Positions 45,146-54,925 of a stretch of DNA of 64,000 nt are shown here, piece after piece. Every line of letters starts with the position of its first letter. Positions within the stretch are counted from its first letter, which is position 1. The stretch is from assembly GCF_036039175.1 (NCBI RefSeq), contig NZ_JAYXKP010000003.1, positions 1 through 64,000 on the forward strand, given 5' to 3'. The notes beneath the pieces were generated by a model. That model was given only the letters and a program-made list of their open reading frames with translations. It searched no databases and was not told where the DNA came from. Made by a program: the position numbers and the translations under genes. Origin of the DNA: Marinilactibacillus sp036039175 (GTDB taxonomy: Bacteria; Bacillota; Bacilli; Lactobacillales; Carnobacteriaceae_A).

Positions 45146-45454
45146 AATCATTCTCCCATTCTACTATTCTGTTATTACTTGAACTATTTTTGTCCTCATA
45201 TTTTACATTTATGTTTTATTACTTTAAAAGCTGTTTCACTAAAAACTTCAAAAATTTTGTTTTGAATACTGAATCTATCATACTTTACCTAACGATCCTT
45301 TTCAAGTTACGGAGTTGTTTCGTTTGTTTGAAAAGGGGAAGTTTTTTATACTGTAGTTATAGGACTTGACATATTTTAGTCACAATTAAGTGTTTTAGAG
45401 AATATTTCTCATTTTCTATTAAAATTTATAACTTACAATAGGAGGAAAATTCGT
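45146..45454. promoter_or_regulatory. Divergent intergenic region with glmU promoter
   Basis: About 310 nt. On the minus strand TTGAAA (45300-45305), a 17-nt spacer and TATGAT (45277-45282) form the glmU-prs promoter, giving a leader of about 125 nt. On the plus strand the stress-protein promoter is unclear, although TTGACA is present near 45366 without a good -10. Confidence 0.65.
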
Positions 45455-46075
45455 ATGAAAAAAAATCAAACCGTTATTGGAAGCTACAAAACTGAAAAGG
45501 AAGTTATCAAAGTCGTCACCCGTTTAATGAGCGAAGGCTATTTGAAAGATGAAATCACATTATTCGCTAATCAAAAAAGAAGTGACTCCCTTAAAAATCC
45601 TGAGCATTTAGATGTAGCTGAGCCAGATATCAATGGCAATGATGCAGACCACGGAAATGAAAAATCTTTCTGGGATTCTATTAAAGATGCCTTTAAAGTA
45701 AGAGAAGATCACCATTTTGATGATCCCAATTACACAACTGAAGATGATTTGCTCCATCATTATAGAGATAATCTATCTTCAGGTGAGATTATTGTTGTTG
45801 TGAACAACTTCAAAGGACAAGGTTCTGATTCTTCAGCTGATCAGTCAGATTCTTCAGACGAAGTTCAAGACCTTTCACAAGCAACCGGAGCTATGGGTTC
45901 TATTGCTGGGTTTCCTGAAGAAGGTGCTGTCCAGGGGATGACTGATGGCGGACAACCACCTTTAGAGCCAGAACAATCTGAAGGTACCCCTCCAGAACTT
46001 GAGGATACAACGGCTCAAGCTGATGTAGACGACACTCAGAACAAAAGAGAAAAACGCATAAACGACGAACTCTAA
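45455..46075 (+). CDS. General stress protein 17M-like (YflT domain) with acidic tail
   Basis: 206 residues. The N-terminal about 120 residues form a YflT/GSP17M-type domain (VIGSYKTEKEVIKVVTRLMSEGY, shown in part, with HHYRDNLSSGEIIVVV near its end). The C-terminal 85 residues are a low-complexity, Gln/Glu/Asp/Pro-rich acidic tail. The family is stress-induced in bacilli; its molecular role is unknown. RBS AGGAGG precedes the ATG. It is a single plus-strand gene set between purR and glmU, which are neighbours on the other strand in many relatives. Confidence 0.8.
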   Translation: MKKNQTVIGSYKTEKEVIKVVTRLMSEGYLKDEITLFANQKRSDSLKNPEHLDVAEPDINGNDADHGNEKSFWDSIKDAFKVREDHHFDDPNYTTEDDLLHHYRDNLSSGEIIVVVNNFKGQGSDSSADQSDSSDEVQDLSQATGAMGSIAGFPEEGAVQGMTDGGQPPLEPEQSEGTPPELEDTTAQADVDDTQNKREKRINDEL

Positions 46076-46083
46076 AGCATATA

Positions 46084-46116
46084 AAAAAAGCTATGGAATA
46101 GCTCCATAGCTTTTTT
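46084..46116. terminator. Bidirectional terminator
   Basis: Perfect 13-bp arms AAAAAAGCTATGG and complement around 7 nt. It serves the convergent stress-protein and purR genes. Confidence 0.93.
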
Positions 46117-46121
46117 GTCGT

Positions 46122-46946
46122 TTATAATGATGTCAAAAAGTTCCCCGGGACAACCTGTATCGTTCTATCTTCAACGTCTACACTCTTAACCTTAAGCAGT
46201 GCTGTATAGTTATCAATAGAACGCACCCCTTGATAAATATTTTCTGCAATTACAGTAGCTCCTACTAGTTCTGCATCGAATTCTTCTATCAAACTCTTCA
46301 TGCCGTTCACTGTTCCTCCACCTTTAAGGAAATCGTCTACAATTAAGACTCTAGATCCCCTCTTAAGACTACGACGAGAGAGTTCCATCTTCTCCACTCT
46401 CTGTGAAGAAGATCCTGATACATAATTGATACTCACAGTGGATCCTTCTGTTACTTTTGAATCTCTACGGACAATCACAAAAGGTACATTTAGATAAGTC
46501 GCAACAGCTTGTGCAATCGGCACACCCTTAGTTGCAACAGTCATCACTGCATCGATTTTCTTATCCATATAAAACGACGCAATTACTCGTCCAATCTTTC
46601 TTAACCAGTCTGGCTGGCCAAGCATATCCGATAAGTAAACATATCCGCCCGGCAATAATCGTTCCGAATGATTTAGTTCTGCAGACAATTCCTCAATGAA
46701 CGCTTCAATATCTTCTCTTTTCATTTTTGGTATGTATCTTGCACCACCAGCAGCTCCTGGAACTGTTTCGAGAATGCCGATACCTCTTTCTAAAAAGGTC
46801 TTTTTAACAATCGTCAAATCTTCACTTATACTCGATTTTGCAGACTCATATCTTTTTGAGAAAAACGTAAGCGATACTAACGTATGCGGATGCTCTAGCA
46901 AGTAATTGGTGATATCGATCAGTCTTTCACTTCTTTTTATCTTCAA
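46122..46946 (-). CDS. purR: Purine operon repressor PurR
   Basis: A 274-residue regulator with an N-terminal winged helix (1-about 75) and a phosphoribosyltransferase-like effector domain. The PRPP-binding loop VLIVDDFLKGGGTVNGM is complete. Gram-positive PurR represses purine synthesis genes and is released by PRPP. Its neighbour prs makes that PRPP, so the effector source and the sensor lie in the same stretch of genome. Length is typical. Confidence 0.97.
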   Translation of the reverse strand: MKIKRSERLIDITNYLLEHPHTLVSLTFFSKRYESAKSSISEDLTIVKKTFLERGIGILETVPGAAGGARYIPKMKREDIEAFIEELSAELNHSERLLPGGYVYLSDMLGQPDWLRKIGRVIASFYMDKKIDAVMTVATKGVPIAQAVATYLNVPFVIVRRDSKVTEGSTVSINYVSGSSSQRVEKMELSRRSLKRGSRVLIVDDFLKGGGTVNGMKSLIEEFDAELVGATVIAENIYQGVRSIDNYTALLKVKSVDVEDRTIQVVPGNFLTSL

Positions 46947-47066
46947 ACACGTACACCTCTTTTATTTAACGTACATTCAATTTCTACATTATCTATTCTA
47001 CATCTTATTGTGTTAAAAACCTAGTTAATTCTTTGACATTTTTAGTAATTGTTCGGAAATTTAAAA

Positions 47067-47114
47067 AACAGTGCGCTTCACTACTGATTGACTCAATAGA
47101 TAAAGCGCGCTGTT
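47067..47114 (-). terminator. Terminator of pyc
   Basis: Twelve-nt arms (47067-47078 and 47103-47114; one T/C mismatch) around a 24-nt loop, then T6 on the minus strand. Confidence 0.85.
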
Positions 47115-47123
47115 CTATTAAAT

Positions 47124-50100
47124 TTATTTTGTTTCGATTTCAATCAGTAGATCATTCGTCTCGATTTGATCTCCCTCAGCCACGTATAAGTGTTCTATCG
47201 TACCTGAAATGCCTGATCGAATGGTTGTTTCCATTTTCATAGATTCGGTAATAATCACAGGTTCGCCTTTTTCGACTTTATCCCCACGACTGACCAATAT
47301 CTGTAATACAGATCCAGGCATCGTTGCGCCAATATGACCTTTATCTGATAGTTCTGCTTTTTTGCGTACTGCTTTTGTATTAGTAATACTCTTATCTTTG
47401 ATTTCTACTTGTCTGCCTTGACCATTCAATTCGAAATACAAGACTCTATTTCCTTCAGAATCCGGATCACCAATCTGATTCAACTTGATAATCAGTGTTT
47501 TACCTTTTTGGATACTAATTTCAATCTGTTCACCGGTTCTCATACCGTAGAAGAAGGAAGCTGTATCAAATTTTGTGATATCTCCATAAGTGTTCTGGAA
47601 AAAGATAAAATCTTTGAATACTTGTGGGTACATCGCATAGCTCAACATTTCTTCGATACTCGGTTCTCTTTCGAGGAAAACAGCCATTTCTTCTTTCAGT
47701 GCATTGAAATCTAGCGGCTCTCTATGATCCCCAGGACGCCCTTCAATGGGCTTTTGGCCATTCAGAATGATCTTCTGTAGTTCTTCAGGGAAACCACCTT
47801 CTGGTCTACCTAATTCTCCTTTAAAGAAGCTAACGACCGATTGTGGGTAGTTTAAACTGTTCCCTTTGTTGAAAATATCTTCTTCAGATAAATCATTTTG
47901 CACCATAAACAACGCCATATCTCCAACAACCTTAGAAGAAGGTGTCACTTTAACAATATCACCAAACATGTCGTTAACTACAGCATACATAGCCTTCAGA
48001 TCGTCCCATCTATCTTCTAGACCAACGCCTTTTGCTTGTTGCTTCAAGTTTGTATACTGACCACCAGGCATTTGGTGTTTGTAAACTTCCGTTGAAGCTG
48101 CTGGCATTTTTTCTTCAAATACAGCATAAGATTTCCGGACATCTTCAAAGTATCTGTTAATATATTCAACGTTTTGGATATTAATTTCAGGCGCACGAGC
48201 TGTGTTCTCTAAAGCGTAATACAAACTGCCCATACTTGGTTGGCTTGTTTTTCCACTTAAAGCGCTTTGAGCCACGTCCACGATATCGACCCCAGCACGT
48301 ATAGCTGCACCATAGGTATAGACGCCGTTTCCACTTGTATCGTGCATGTGCAAGTGAATCGGTACATCAACCGTTTCTTTTAGTTCCGAAATCAAACGAT
48401 AGGCAGCATGTGGTTTTAGTAGTCCAGCCATATCTTTGATTGCGATAATATGGGCACCAACTTGCTCAAGTTCTTTTGCCATTTTCTTATAATAGTCCAT
48501 CGTGTATTTTGTCTGTGATGGATCATTTAGATCTCCTGTGTAGCAAATCGTTGCTTCAGCAATCTTGTTGTTATCCCGGACATACTGAATACTTTTTTCC
48601 ATCTGTGGAATCCAGTTCAAACTATCAAAAATTCTGAATACATCAATTCCGTTTTGTGCAGACACCTGAATAAACTTCTCCAAAACGTTGTCTGGATAGT
48701 TTTCGTAACCTACACCATTTGATCCTCTAAATAACATTTGGAATAAGGTATTTGGCATTTTCTTTCTAAGTTTGCTTAGTCTTTCCCATGGATCTTCATT
48801 CAAGAATCGATAAGCAACATCAAATGTCGCCCCGCCCCACATTTCAAGAGAGAATAATTCAGGAATCCCTTGTTCCATTTTATCTGCGATCTGAAGCATA
48901 TCTTTTGTTCTCATTCGAGTTGCTAACAGACTTTGGTGCGCATCTCTGAATGTTGTATCTGTCAGTAAAACAGCATCCTTCTCATGAATCCATTTAGTAA
49001 CGGCTTCAGGCCCTTGCTGATCAAGCAACGTTTTAGGTCTGATGATATCTTTTTCTGGAAGAATCAATTTCCCTGGCATTCTTGACGGTTTCAATGGTTC
49101 TTTATCTACCTTACCAATACCTGGAAATCCATTAACGGTAACGTTCCCGATATATTGTAGGGTTTTATTCCCTCTATCTTGTGTTTTAGGGAAAATATAC
49201 AGTTCTGGTGTTTTATCAATAAAAGTTGTCGAAGCATTACCCGATATAAAATCTGGGTGTTTGACTACGTTAGCCAAGAAAGGAATATTCGTCTTGACTC
49301 CTCTGATACGGAATTCTTTCAAGACTCTTCCCATTTTCTGAACAGCACCAGCAAAATCCGTTGCATGAACAGATGCTTTAACAAGTAAAGAATCAAAGAA
49401 CGGTGTGATCACTGAGCCTTGGAAGCCGTTTCCTGAATCTAAACGTACTCCAAAACCACCCGGAGAGCGGTACGTGTTGATTTTTCCTGTATCAGGATAA
49501 AATTGATTCAATGGATCTTCTGTAGTGATACGACATTGAATCGCCGCGCCAATCAATTTAATATCCTCTTGATGCGGAATCCCGACTTCTTTATGAAGAT
49601 CCTTGCCTTGGGCAATTAAAATTTGTGATTGTACTATATCTATACCTGTAATCATTTCTGATATGGTATGTTCTACCTGAACTCTCGGGTTCACTTCGAT
49701 GAAGAAGAAGTTCTCTCCTTCAAGTAGAAACTCAACAGTTCCTGCATTCACGTAATCTACATGTTTCATCAGTTTGACCGCTGTCTGACAGAGTTCTTCT
49801 CTGACTTCATCCGACAATGTAACACACGGTGCAACTTCTACAACTTTCTGGTGACGTCGTTGGACAGAGCAATCTCTTTCAAATAAATGAACAAGATTGC
49901 CATGGGTATCTCCAAGGATCTGTACTTCAATATGTTTAGGGTTTTGGATATAACGTTCAACGTAGATATCTCCACGACCAAAAGCAGCAATTGCCTCACT
50001 TTGAGCCCTCTTAAATCCATCAATTGCCTCTTCTTCGTTAAATGCCACACGCATACCACGTCCACCACCACCAAGAGCAGCCTTCATGATAATTGGATAG

Positions 50101-50564
50101 CCGTGCGTGTTCGCAAATTCCACAACTTCATCGACTGTATGAATAGCATCTTCAGTACCTGGTATTGTTGGAATACCTGCTTCTAATGCTACTTTTTTCG
50201 CTTTTAATTTATCTCCAAATACATCTAATTGATTCGTAGTGGGGCCAATGAATGTGATGCCTTCTTCTTGGCATCGCTTGGCAAAGTCCAAATTTTCTGA
50301 TAAGAATCCATAACCTGGGTGAACAGCATCCGCACCAGCATCTTTAGCAATACGGATAAGGTCTTCTATATCTAGATAAGCATCTATTGGCTTTTTACCC
50401 TTTCCAACCAAGTAAGCTTCATCTGCTTTAAAACGATGAACACTTTTTTCATCTTCTTGAGCATATACACCTACTGTATCGATTCCTAATTCAGTCAAAG
50501 CCCGAAAAATTCGAATCGCTATTTCGCCTCTATTTGCTACGAGTACCTTTTCCAATTCCTTCAC
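47124..50564 (-). CDS. pyc: Pyruvate carboxylase
   Basis: An 1146-residue multidomain biotin enzyme that makes oxaloacetate from pyruvate, bicarbonate and ATP. Order: biotin carboxylase (1-about 450, VLVANRGEIAIRIFRA and the Gly-rich loop MKAALGGGGRGMRVAF), carboxyltransferase (about 530-800, TTFRDAHQSLLATRMRT), PC tetramerisation domain and C-terminal biotinyl domain with the modified Lys in ESMKMET. It supplies oxaloacetate for aspartate, which links to aspD. GTG at 50564 is used here; the TTG three codons later has AGGTG at better spacing and is possible. Confidence 0.97.
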   Translation of the reverse strand: MKELEKVLVANRGEIAIRIFRALTELGIDTVGVYAQEDEKSVHRFKADEAYLVGKGKKPIDAYLDIEDLIRIAKDAGADAVHPGYGFLSENLDFAKRCQEEGITFIGPTTNQLDVFGDKLKAKKVALEAGIPTIPGTEDAIHTVDEVVEFANTHGYPIIMKAALGGGGRGMRVAFNEEEAIDGFKRAQSEAIAAFGRGDIYVERYIQNPKHIEVQILGDTHGNLVHLFERDCSVQRRHQKVVEVAPCVTLSDEVREELCQTAVKLMKHVDYVNAGTVEFLLEGENFFFIEVNPRVQVEHTISEMITGIDIVQSQILIAQGKDLHKEVGIPHQEDIKLIGAAIQCRITTEDPLNQFYPDTGKINTYRSPGGFGVRLDSGNGFQGSVITPFFDSLLVKASVHATDFAGAVQKMGRVLKEFRIRGVKTNIPFLANVVKHPDFISGNASTTFIDKTPELYIFPKTQDRGNKTLQYIGNVTVNGFPGIGKVDKEPLKPSRMPGKLILPEKDIIRPKTLLDQQGPEAVTKWIHEKDAVLLTDTTFRDAHQSLLATRMRTKDMLQIADKMEQGIPELFSLEMWGGATFDVAYRFLNEDPWERLSKLRKKMPNTLFQMLFRGSNGVGYENYPDNVLEKFIQVSAQNGIDVFRIFDSLNWIPQMEKSIQYVRDNNKIAEATICYTGDLNDPSQTKYTMDYYKKMAKELEQVGAHIIAIKDMAGLLKPHAAYRLISELKETVDVPIHLHMHDTSGNGVYTYGAAIRAGVDIVDVAQSALSGKTSQPSMGSLYYALENTARAPEINIQNVEYINRYFEDVRKSYAVFEEKMPAASTEVYKHQMPGGQYTNLKQQAKGVGLEDRWDDLKAMYAVVNDMFGDIVKVTPSSKVVGDMALFMVQNDLSEEDIFNKGNSLNYPQSVVSFFKGELGRPEGGFPEELQKIILNGQKPIEGRPGDHREPLDFNALKEEMAVFLEREPSIEEMLSYAMYPQVFKDFIFFQNTYGDITKFDTASFFYGMRTGEQIEISIQKGKTLIIKLNQIGDPDSEGNRVLYFELNGQGRQVEIKDKSITNTKAVRKKAELSDKGHIGATMPGSVLQILVSRGDKVEKGEPVIITESMKMETTIRSGISGTIEHLYVAEGDQIETNDLLIEIETK

Positions 50565-50765
50565 CTCTTACTCATTATTTCAAAACTATAACTCATGATT
50601 ATCTTACCATTTTACCAGACATTTCTACATTTGGTATCAAAAACTTTTTGTTTTTTCTCTTTCAAAACCATTCGTTAAGACAGAATAAAAAAACAAGTTT
50701 TATTATTTGTTTAATTTAAAAATTAGATATAAGATAATTCTATCTTAAAAAAAGGAGGAAATACA

Positions 50766-51128
50766 ATGAAACATTTGAAAGCTATCGTCATTAAATCAGT
50801 TGCGATTATTCTGATTTCATGGATTATTTTATCATTAATCTGGAATATCCCGCTTATGCATGCTGTAATTGGTGGTGCGATTGTTTCCGTAATGATTTAT
50901 GTTATTGGAGACCTTTTAGTTTTAAGAAAAATTGGTAATATCGTTGCTACTGTTGTGGACATGGGTGGTGCCCTTGCAATTCTTTGGGGTTATCTATACC
51001 TTGCTTTAGGGGAAAGTTATTTCCTTGAAAGTCTAGTTGCTTCTGCTGGTATCGCAATCTTTGAATGGTTCTTTCACTCATGGTTGCTTAAGAGTCATGT
51101 TGTACCCGATGAACGTTCAATGAAATAA
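50766..51128 (+). CDS. DUF2512 family membrane protein (YndM-like)
   Basis: A 120-residue protein with four hydrophobic helices, fitting the DUF2512 family. The opening MKHLKAIVIKS and the segment LRKIGNIVATVVDMGGA are consistent with it. Function is unknown in the family. AAAGGAGG lies 6-7 nt before the ATG. It is a single gene between pyc and the glycosyltransferase gene, convergent with the latter. Confidence 0.82.
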   Translation: MKHLKAIVIKSVAIILISWIILSLIWNIPLMHAVIGGAIVSVMIYVIGDLLVLRKIGNIVATVVDMGGALAILWGYLYLALGESYFLESLVASAGIAIFEWFFHSWLLKSHVVPDERSMK

Positions 51129-51148
51129 GTATAATCAGTTTAAAACAA

Positions 51149-51203
51149 AAAAAGACTAGCCTGTTATTGGTGCTTAAGCACTTCTAACTAAACTAGTCTT
51201 TTT
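51149..51203. terminator. Bidirectional terminator
   Basis: AAAAAGACTAG (51149-51159) pairs with CTAGTCTTTTT (51193-51203). The loop contains the palindrome GTGCTTAAGCAC. Confidence 0.83.
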
Positions 51204-51208
51204 CTTTT

Positions 51209-53440
51209 TTACTTCTCTACAAACTGAATCCCCGCGTAGGTATTCCCTAGCGATTTTTTAACCCATCTGACTTCTCCTATTTTCCCTATGATATTATTCT
51301 CAGGTGCATCTAAAAGAATACGGTCTTCTTTTTTAAGTTTTGCTTTTGTTTTGATTTGTGCGCCTTCTTCACTAAGGTCAACAACAGAGACTGAATATTT
51401 CAAATGCTGATATGTTAACAAACCATTTGTCTTGATTTTTTCTCGAAGGACCATCCGTGATTTGGAAGCCGGAGCTTTTTTCGATTGTTTGAAAAATCCA
51501 AGAGCTGTTGGTAAGAGCCCCGCTTTTTTGTAACTTTTTTCTCCAATATTACTTTTTGGATTGCTATAAATTGTCTGAATGACAAAACGATATTGTTCTT
51601 TATCCAAGGACTTGAATTGGATGCCTAGTTCCGTTTTACCGTCCTTGTTCTTATCCACCCAGCGTACTTCTGCGTTCAGTGCCGGGCCACCTTCCACAAC
51701 AAAATCTACTGTGGACAGTTTTTCTTTGATTGCGTAAGTATCAATAGATAATCGTGCTCCATACTCGCTTAAATCCTCTATATTCGCTTGGATTCTCTGG
51801 TCTTTATCTGTAATGTTAGCTCCCTTAGTAATAACGAATCGTTCCGCTGTCCGGTAACGAGGGCGCTCAAAGAAAATCATAATCACTAGCAGTACTCCAG
51901 CTAGGTTATACAGCACCCAGAATAAGTTGATATAAACACTGTCTACTTGAAGATCTACAAGTTCTGGTGCAACTAAAGCTAGTATGACCCTGAAGATACC
52001 GATAACCGATAGAACAGCAAGAACAATATGGAACCAGCTGGATCTCCATAAAAATTGGCGCTCGTTCGTTTGAATGCCTTTTCTAGTCACATTGAACTTC
52101 CCATTCCCTTTCAGGAATATCTCTGAAAGAATTGCCCATGACATCGATGGTGCTAGTGCAGAATCATATACATTCGTCCACATCGTTGTTCGTTTTTTCT
52201 CAGAAATCAGATTTGCAAACACTTGAGAAGAAACAAAGGCTGGAACCCAGTATATCAGTAGATCAGTGAAAGTAGCATTGAGTACAACAATTCCAAATAC
52301 CAAATAAAGAATAGGTGCAATGAGATAAACCAGTTTATAAAGACCAAAGAACCAATAATGAATGCCATCCATATAAAGAAGTTTCTGCATAAAGCTCAGG
52401 CCCTTGGTTTTTAGAGGATTCCACTTTCTTATAACCTGTATGTTCCCCCTACACCAACGGTCTCTTTGTTTCAATAAATCTTTGAACGTTTCAGGTGCTA
52501 ACCCTACTGCGAGAACTTTGTTGACGAATACCGTTTCCCATCCACCGGCTTGAATCAACATTCCAGTCGCCATATCTTCTGTGATGACGCCAGTAGCAAA
52601 TCCTCCGATTTCCTCCATAGTTTTCCGTCTGAACAATGCGTTACTCCCAATATACATCGTAGCATTGTAAATATCTTTCTTTTCCTCTAACTTCTGCATA
52701 AAGAAATCTTGCTCATTATTAATGCGGTCACCTGCAAACAAATTGAACTGGAAAGGATCATCATTATAAAACGCCTGAGGTGCCTGTACAAATCCGACTT
52801 TCTCATCCGAAAAATATCCTAGAGTTTCTTGCATGAAATTAGCTCTTGGAATCATATCTGCATCCATTGTTACAATGATTTCTCCAGTTGAAACATCCAT
52901 GGCATGATTCAAGTTCCCTGCTTTAGCATGCTTATTGTCTTCTCTAGTCACATGACGCACACCTAATTCTTCACATAACACTCTCACATCTTCTCGTTTT
53001 CCATCATCACAGACGAGTATTTCATATAAGTCATCCGGATAATCCATTAACTGAGAAGCTACAATCGTTCTCCTAAGTAAATCTACTGGTTCATTATATG
53101 TTGCAATCATAATATCTACTGTCGGTAGTGTTTCGAAAGAAGAAAGGAAAACCTTTTTACGTTTGTTCTTTTTCCAGAATAACGTTGAGGTAATTAAACT
53201 CTGTATATACCCCATCCATTCTGTAAAGAGTAATGCCAGACCTGCGATGATACTCAAAACCGATATGGTTGGCAAGGTGCTTGTCGTTCTCCAGATAAGG
53301 TAAGAAAGCTGGAATCCTAAAAATAATACGATACTGACTCTCAAAACAGTCTGATTTTTCTTTCCAAAAAAGTAACAGCCTGACAAAATCAGTAATACAG
53401 TGGCTAGATAGATGATTTGATACGTAGTCATATTTTTCAT
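51209..53440 (-). CDS. Cellulose-synthase-like glycosyltransferase with two PilZ domains
   Basis: A 743-residue membrane GT2 enzyme. Two N-terminal helices are followed by the catalytic domain with VCDDGKREDVR, the DxD of TMDADMIPR, VITEDMATG and the processive-synthase motif QRDRWCRGN. Four or five more helices follow. Two PilZ modules close the protein: the first with RPRYR and DLSEYG (about residues 550-640), the second with RMVLR and DLSEEG (about 665-743). Both keep the RxxxR and D/NxSxxG c-di-GMP motifs. It likely polymerises an exopolysaccharide when c-di-GMP rises. A diguanylate cyclase gene lies 22 nt upstream. No BcsB-like partner is present. Confidence 0.9.
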   Translation of the reverse strand: MKNMTTYQIIYLATVLLILSGCYFFGKKNQTVLRVSIVLFLGFQLSYLIWRTTSTLPTISVLSIIAGLALLFTEWMGYIQSLITSTLFWKKNKRKKVFLSSFETLPTVDIMIATYNEPVDLLRRTIVASQLMDYPDDLYEILVCDDGKREDVRVLCEELGVRHVTREDNKHAKAGNLNHAMDVSTGEIIVTMDADMIPRANFMQETLGYFSDEKVGFVQAPQAFYNDDPFQFNLFAGDRINNEQDFFMQKLEEKKDIYNATMYIGSNALFRRKTMEEIGGFATGVITEDMATGMLIQAGGWETVFVNKVLAVGLAPETFKDLLKQRDRWCRGNIQVIRKWNPLKTKGLSFMQKLLYMDGIHYWFFGLYKLVYLIAPILYLVFGIVVLNATFTDLLIYWVPAFVSSQVFANLISEKKRTTMWTNVYDSALAPSMSWAILSEIFLKGNGKFNVTRKGIQTNERQFLWRSSWFHIVLAVLSVIGIFRVILALVAPELVDLQVDSVYINLFWVLYNLAGVLLVIMIFFERPRYRTAERFVITKGANITDKDQRIQANIEDLSEYGARLSIDTYAIKEKLSTVDFVVEGGPALNAEVRWVDKNKDGKTELGIQFKSLDKEQYRFVIQTIYSNPKSNIGEKSYKKAGLLPTALGFFKQSKKAPASKSRMVLREKIKTNGLLTYQHLKYSVSVVDLSEEGAQIKTKAKLKKEDRILLDAPENNIIGKIGEVRWVKKSLGNTYAGIQFVEK

Positions 53441-53461
53441 CCTTTCGCTATATGTTTTACA

Positions 53462-54544
53462 TCACAACGATAATACTTTATTTCTACCCGTCTCTTTCGC
53501 TTGGTAAAGTGCTACGTCGGCAAGTTCCACCATATTATCTGTTTGCTTAACAATTTCCGGATAACTCACATAGCCACATGAAATCGTCACCGACAGTTTT
53601 GTTTCGTCATCAACAGCAAACCGATGTCTTTCAACCCTACTTCTTATTGTCTCTGCCATTTCTTCTGCTTGTTCTTTTCTAAATAGAGGAAGAATGATGG
53701 CAAATTCTTCTCCACCCTTTCTGAATACAGAACCTTTATTTCCAACAACTTCTTCCATAATGCGTGAGATTTCCATCAAGACAAAGTCCCCAGCCGCATG
53801 ACCATAAGTATCATTGATTCTTTTGAAGTGATCGATATCCAACATAACTAAAGATAACGGTTTACCTTTTTTGTTGGCCAATTCTTCAGAGTACTTCCAG
53901 ATACTATCAAAATTTCTTACATTCTTTAAACCCGTTAGAAAATCAATCGTCGATTCATTTTCATATTTTCGGTACAAATACTCCGAGGTCCTCATGTAGT
54001 TCACTAACAGTATTGAAGACAAACCAGCAATTGACCCCATTACCCAGTAAGTAGGCGTCAGTGCTATTAAAATATTAAAGTCTCTAACAACATAATATAA
54101 TAATAGTGAAATAACGACGTTGGAATAAATCACCATGTACATTCCACGTACAATGACACTATCTTCTTTTGGTGTAAATTTTTCAATAAAAATATAGCCT
54201 ATGAATAAGCTAATCAGCATAACAACTGCCGAGTAAGACGATATATTGACACCATAAATAAATCTTATACAGGCTATAAAAATAACCGAAATAAAAGTAG
54301 GAACTTTCCCTATAAAAAGAAACATCAGTAAGATAGGGATGAATCTTAAGTCTACCAGCGTTTCCGTTCCTACTCGAATTGAAAAGTGCATCAGCGCCCA
54401 CCCTAACAAGCCTCCACATAATCCATCGATTACATAAGACTTCCAGGCAGAGTGTGTTTCCTCACGAATACTCCATCTTATTTTCATATACGTAAAAATC
54501 AGTGCGATCATGATGTTGATATTAATGAAAAAATCTTCAAACAT
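53462..54544 (-). CDS. Membrane diguanylate cyclase (GGDEF)
   Basis: 360 residues. About six N-terminal helices (1-about 190) resemble the 5TM-type membrane sensor of YedQ/LYT proteins. A GGDEF domain follows, with active-site GGEEF at residues 277-281 and the metal/GTP stretch LVMLDIDHFKRINDTYGH. No RxxD inhibitory site is seen at the usual place before GGEEF. It should make c-di-GMP. I start at ATG 54544 because AAGGAG lies 7 nt upstream; a longer reading lacks an RBS. It is 22 nt from the dual-PilZ glycosyltransferase, so the pair is probably one operon. Confidence 0.93.
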   Translation of the reverse strand: MFEDFFININIMIALIFTYMKIRWSIREETHSAWKSYVIDGLCGGLLGWALMHFSIRVGTETLVDLRFIPILLMFLFIGKVPTFISVIFIACIRFIYGVNISSYSAVVMLISLFIGYIFIEKFTPKEDSVIVRGMYMVIYSNVVISLLLYYVVRDFNILIALTPTYWVMGSIAGLSSILLVNYMRTSEYLYRKYENESTIDFLTGLKNVRNFDSIWKYSEELANKKGKPLSLVMLDIDHFKRINDTYGHAAGDFVLMEISRIMEEVVGNKGSVFRKGGEEFAIILPLFRKEQAEEMAETIRSRVERHRFAVDDETKLSVTISCGYVSYPEIVKQTDNMVELADVALYQAKETGRNKVLSL

Positions 54545-54696
54545 ATCTTTTCTCCTTAATCTACAGTTATTATCTATACTCTCTATCATAACTTTTTAGA
54601 TTGTAAAAGTCTGGTAAAAATAGATTTAATTATGACATTTTTGTATTCTCTATCTAAAAGAGAATCGTATCATTAAAGCTCTGAATGTACAAAAAA

Positions 54697-54735
54697 TAAA
54701 TCCCTACTTAGATAAAATCCTAAGCAGAGATTCAT
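54697..54735 (-). terminator. Terminator of the rpsN-rpmG operon
   Basis: An imperfect stem with CTTAG (54707-54711) pairing CTAAG (54720-54724) and outer A/T pairs, followed on the minus strand by TTTATTTTTTG. Confidence 0.7.
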
Positions 54736-54764
54736 TATAAACTCATTCTTTTTATAGTTACTGG

Positions 54765-54914
54765 TTATTTTACTTCTCTAAACAAAGCTTTTCGTCTTAA
54801 TTTTGGTGAATATTTTTTTAGTTCTATTCTTTCAGGATTATTACGCTTATTCTTTGTTGTAATATATTGTCTTTCTCCTGTTTCTGTACATTCTAAAGTG
54901 ATATTTACTCTCAT
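54765..54914 (-). CDS. rpmG: 50S ribosomal protein L33, cysteine-free form
   Basis: A 49-residue L33 (opening MRVNITLECTETGERQYITT). Zinc-binding L33 proteins carry two CxxC pairs; here the first is CTET and the second is KYSPKL, so it is the zinc-independent (C-minus) form. Such paralogues replace the zinc form under zinc limitation and free its metal. AGGAGGT precedes the ATG and overlaps the stop of the small upstream gene. It is the last gene of the operon that starts with the Zur box at 56405. Confidence 0.93.
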   Translation of the reverse strand: MRVNITLECTETGERQYITTKNKRNNPERIELKKYSPKLRRKALFREVK

Positions 54915-54925
54915 GACTTAACCTC

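Noticed and set aside
45300..45454. SigB-type promoter for the stress protein gene
   Set aside because: No GTTT-N13-15-GGGWAW pattern was found, and most lactic acid bacteria lack SigB.
47409..50186. Plus-strand frames opposite pyc
   Set aside because: They mirror a fully conserved gene and have no RBS or family match.
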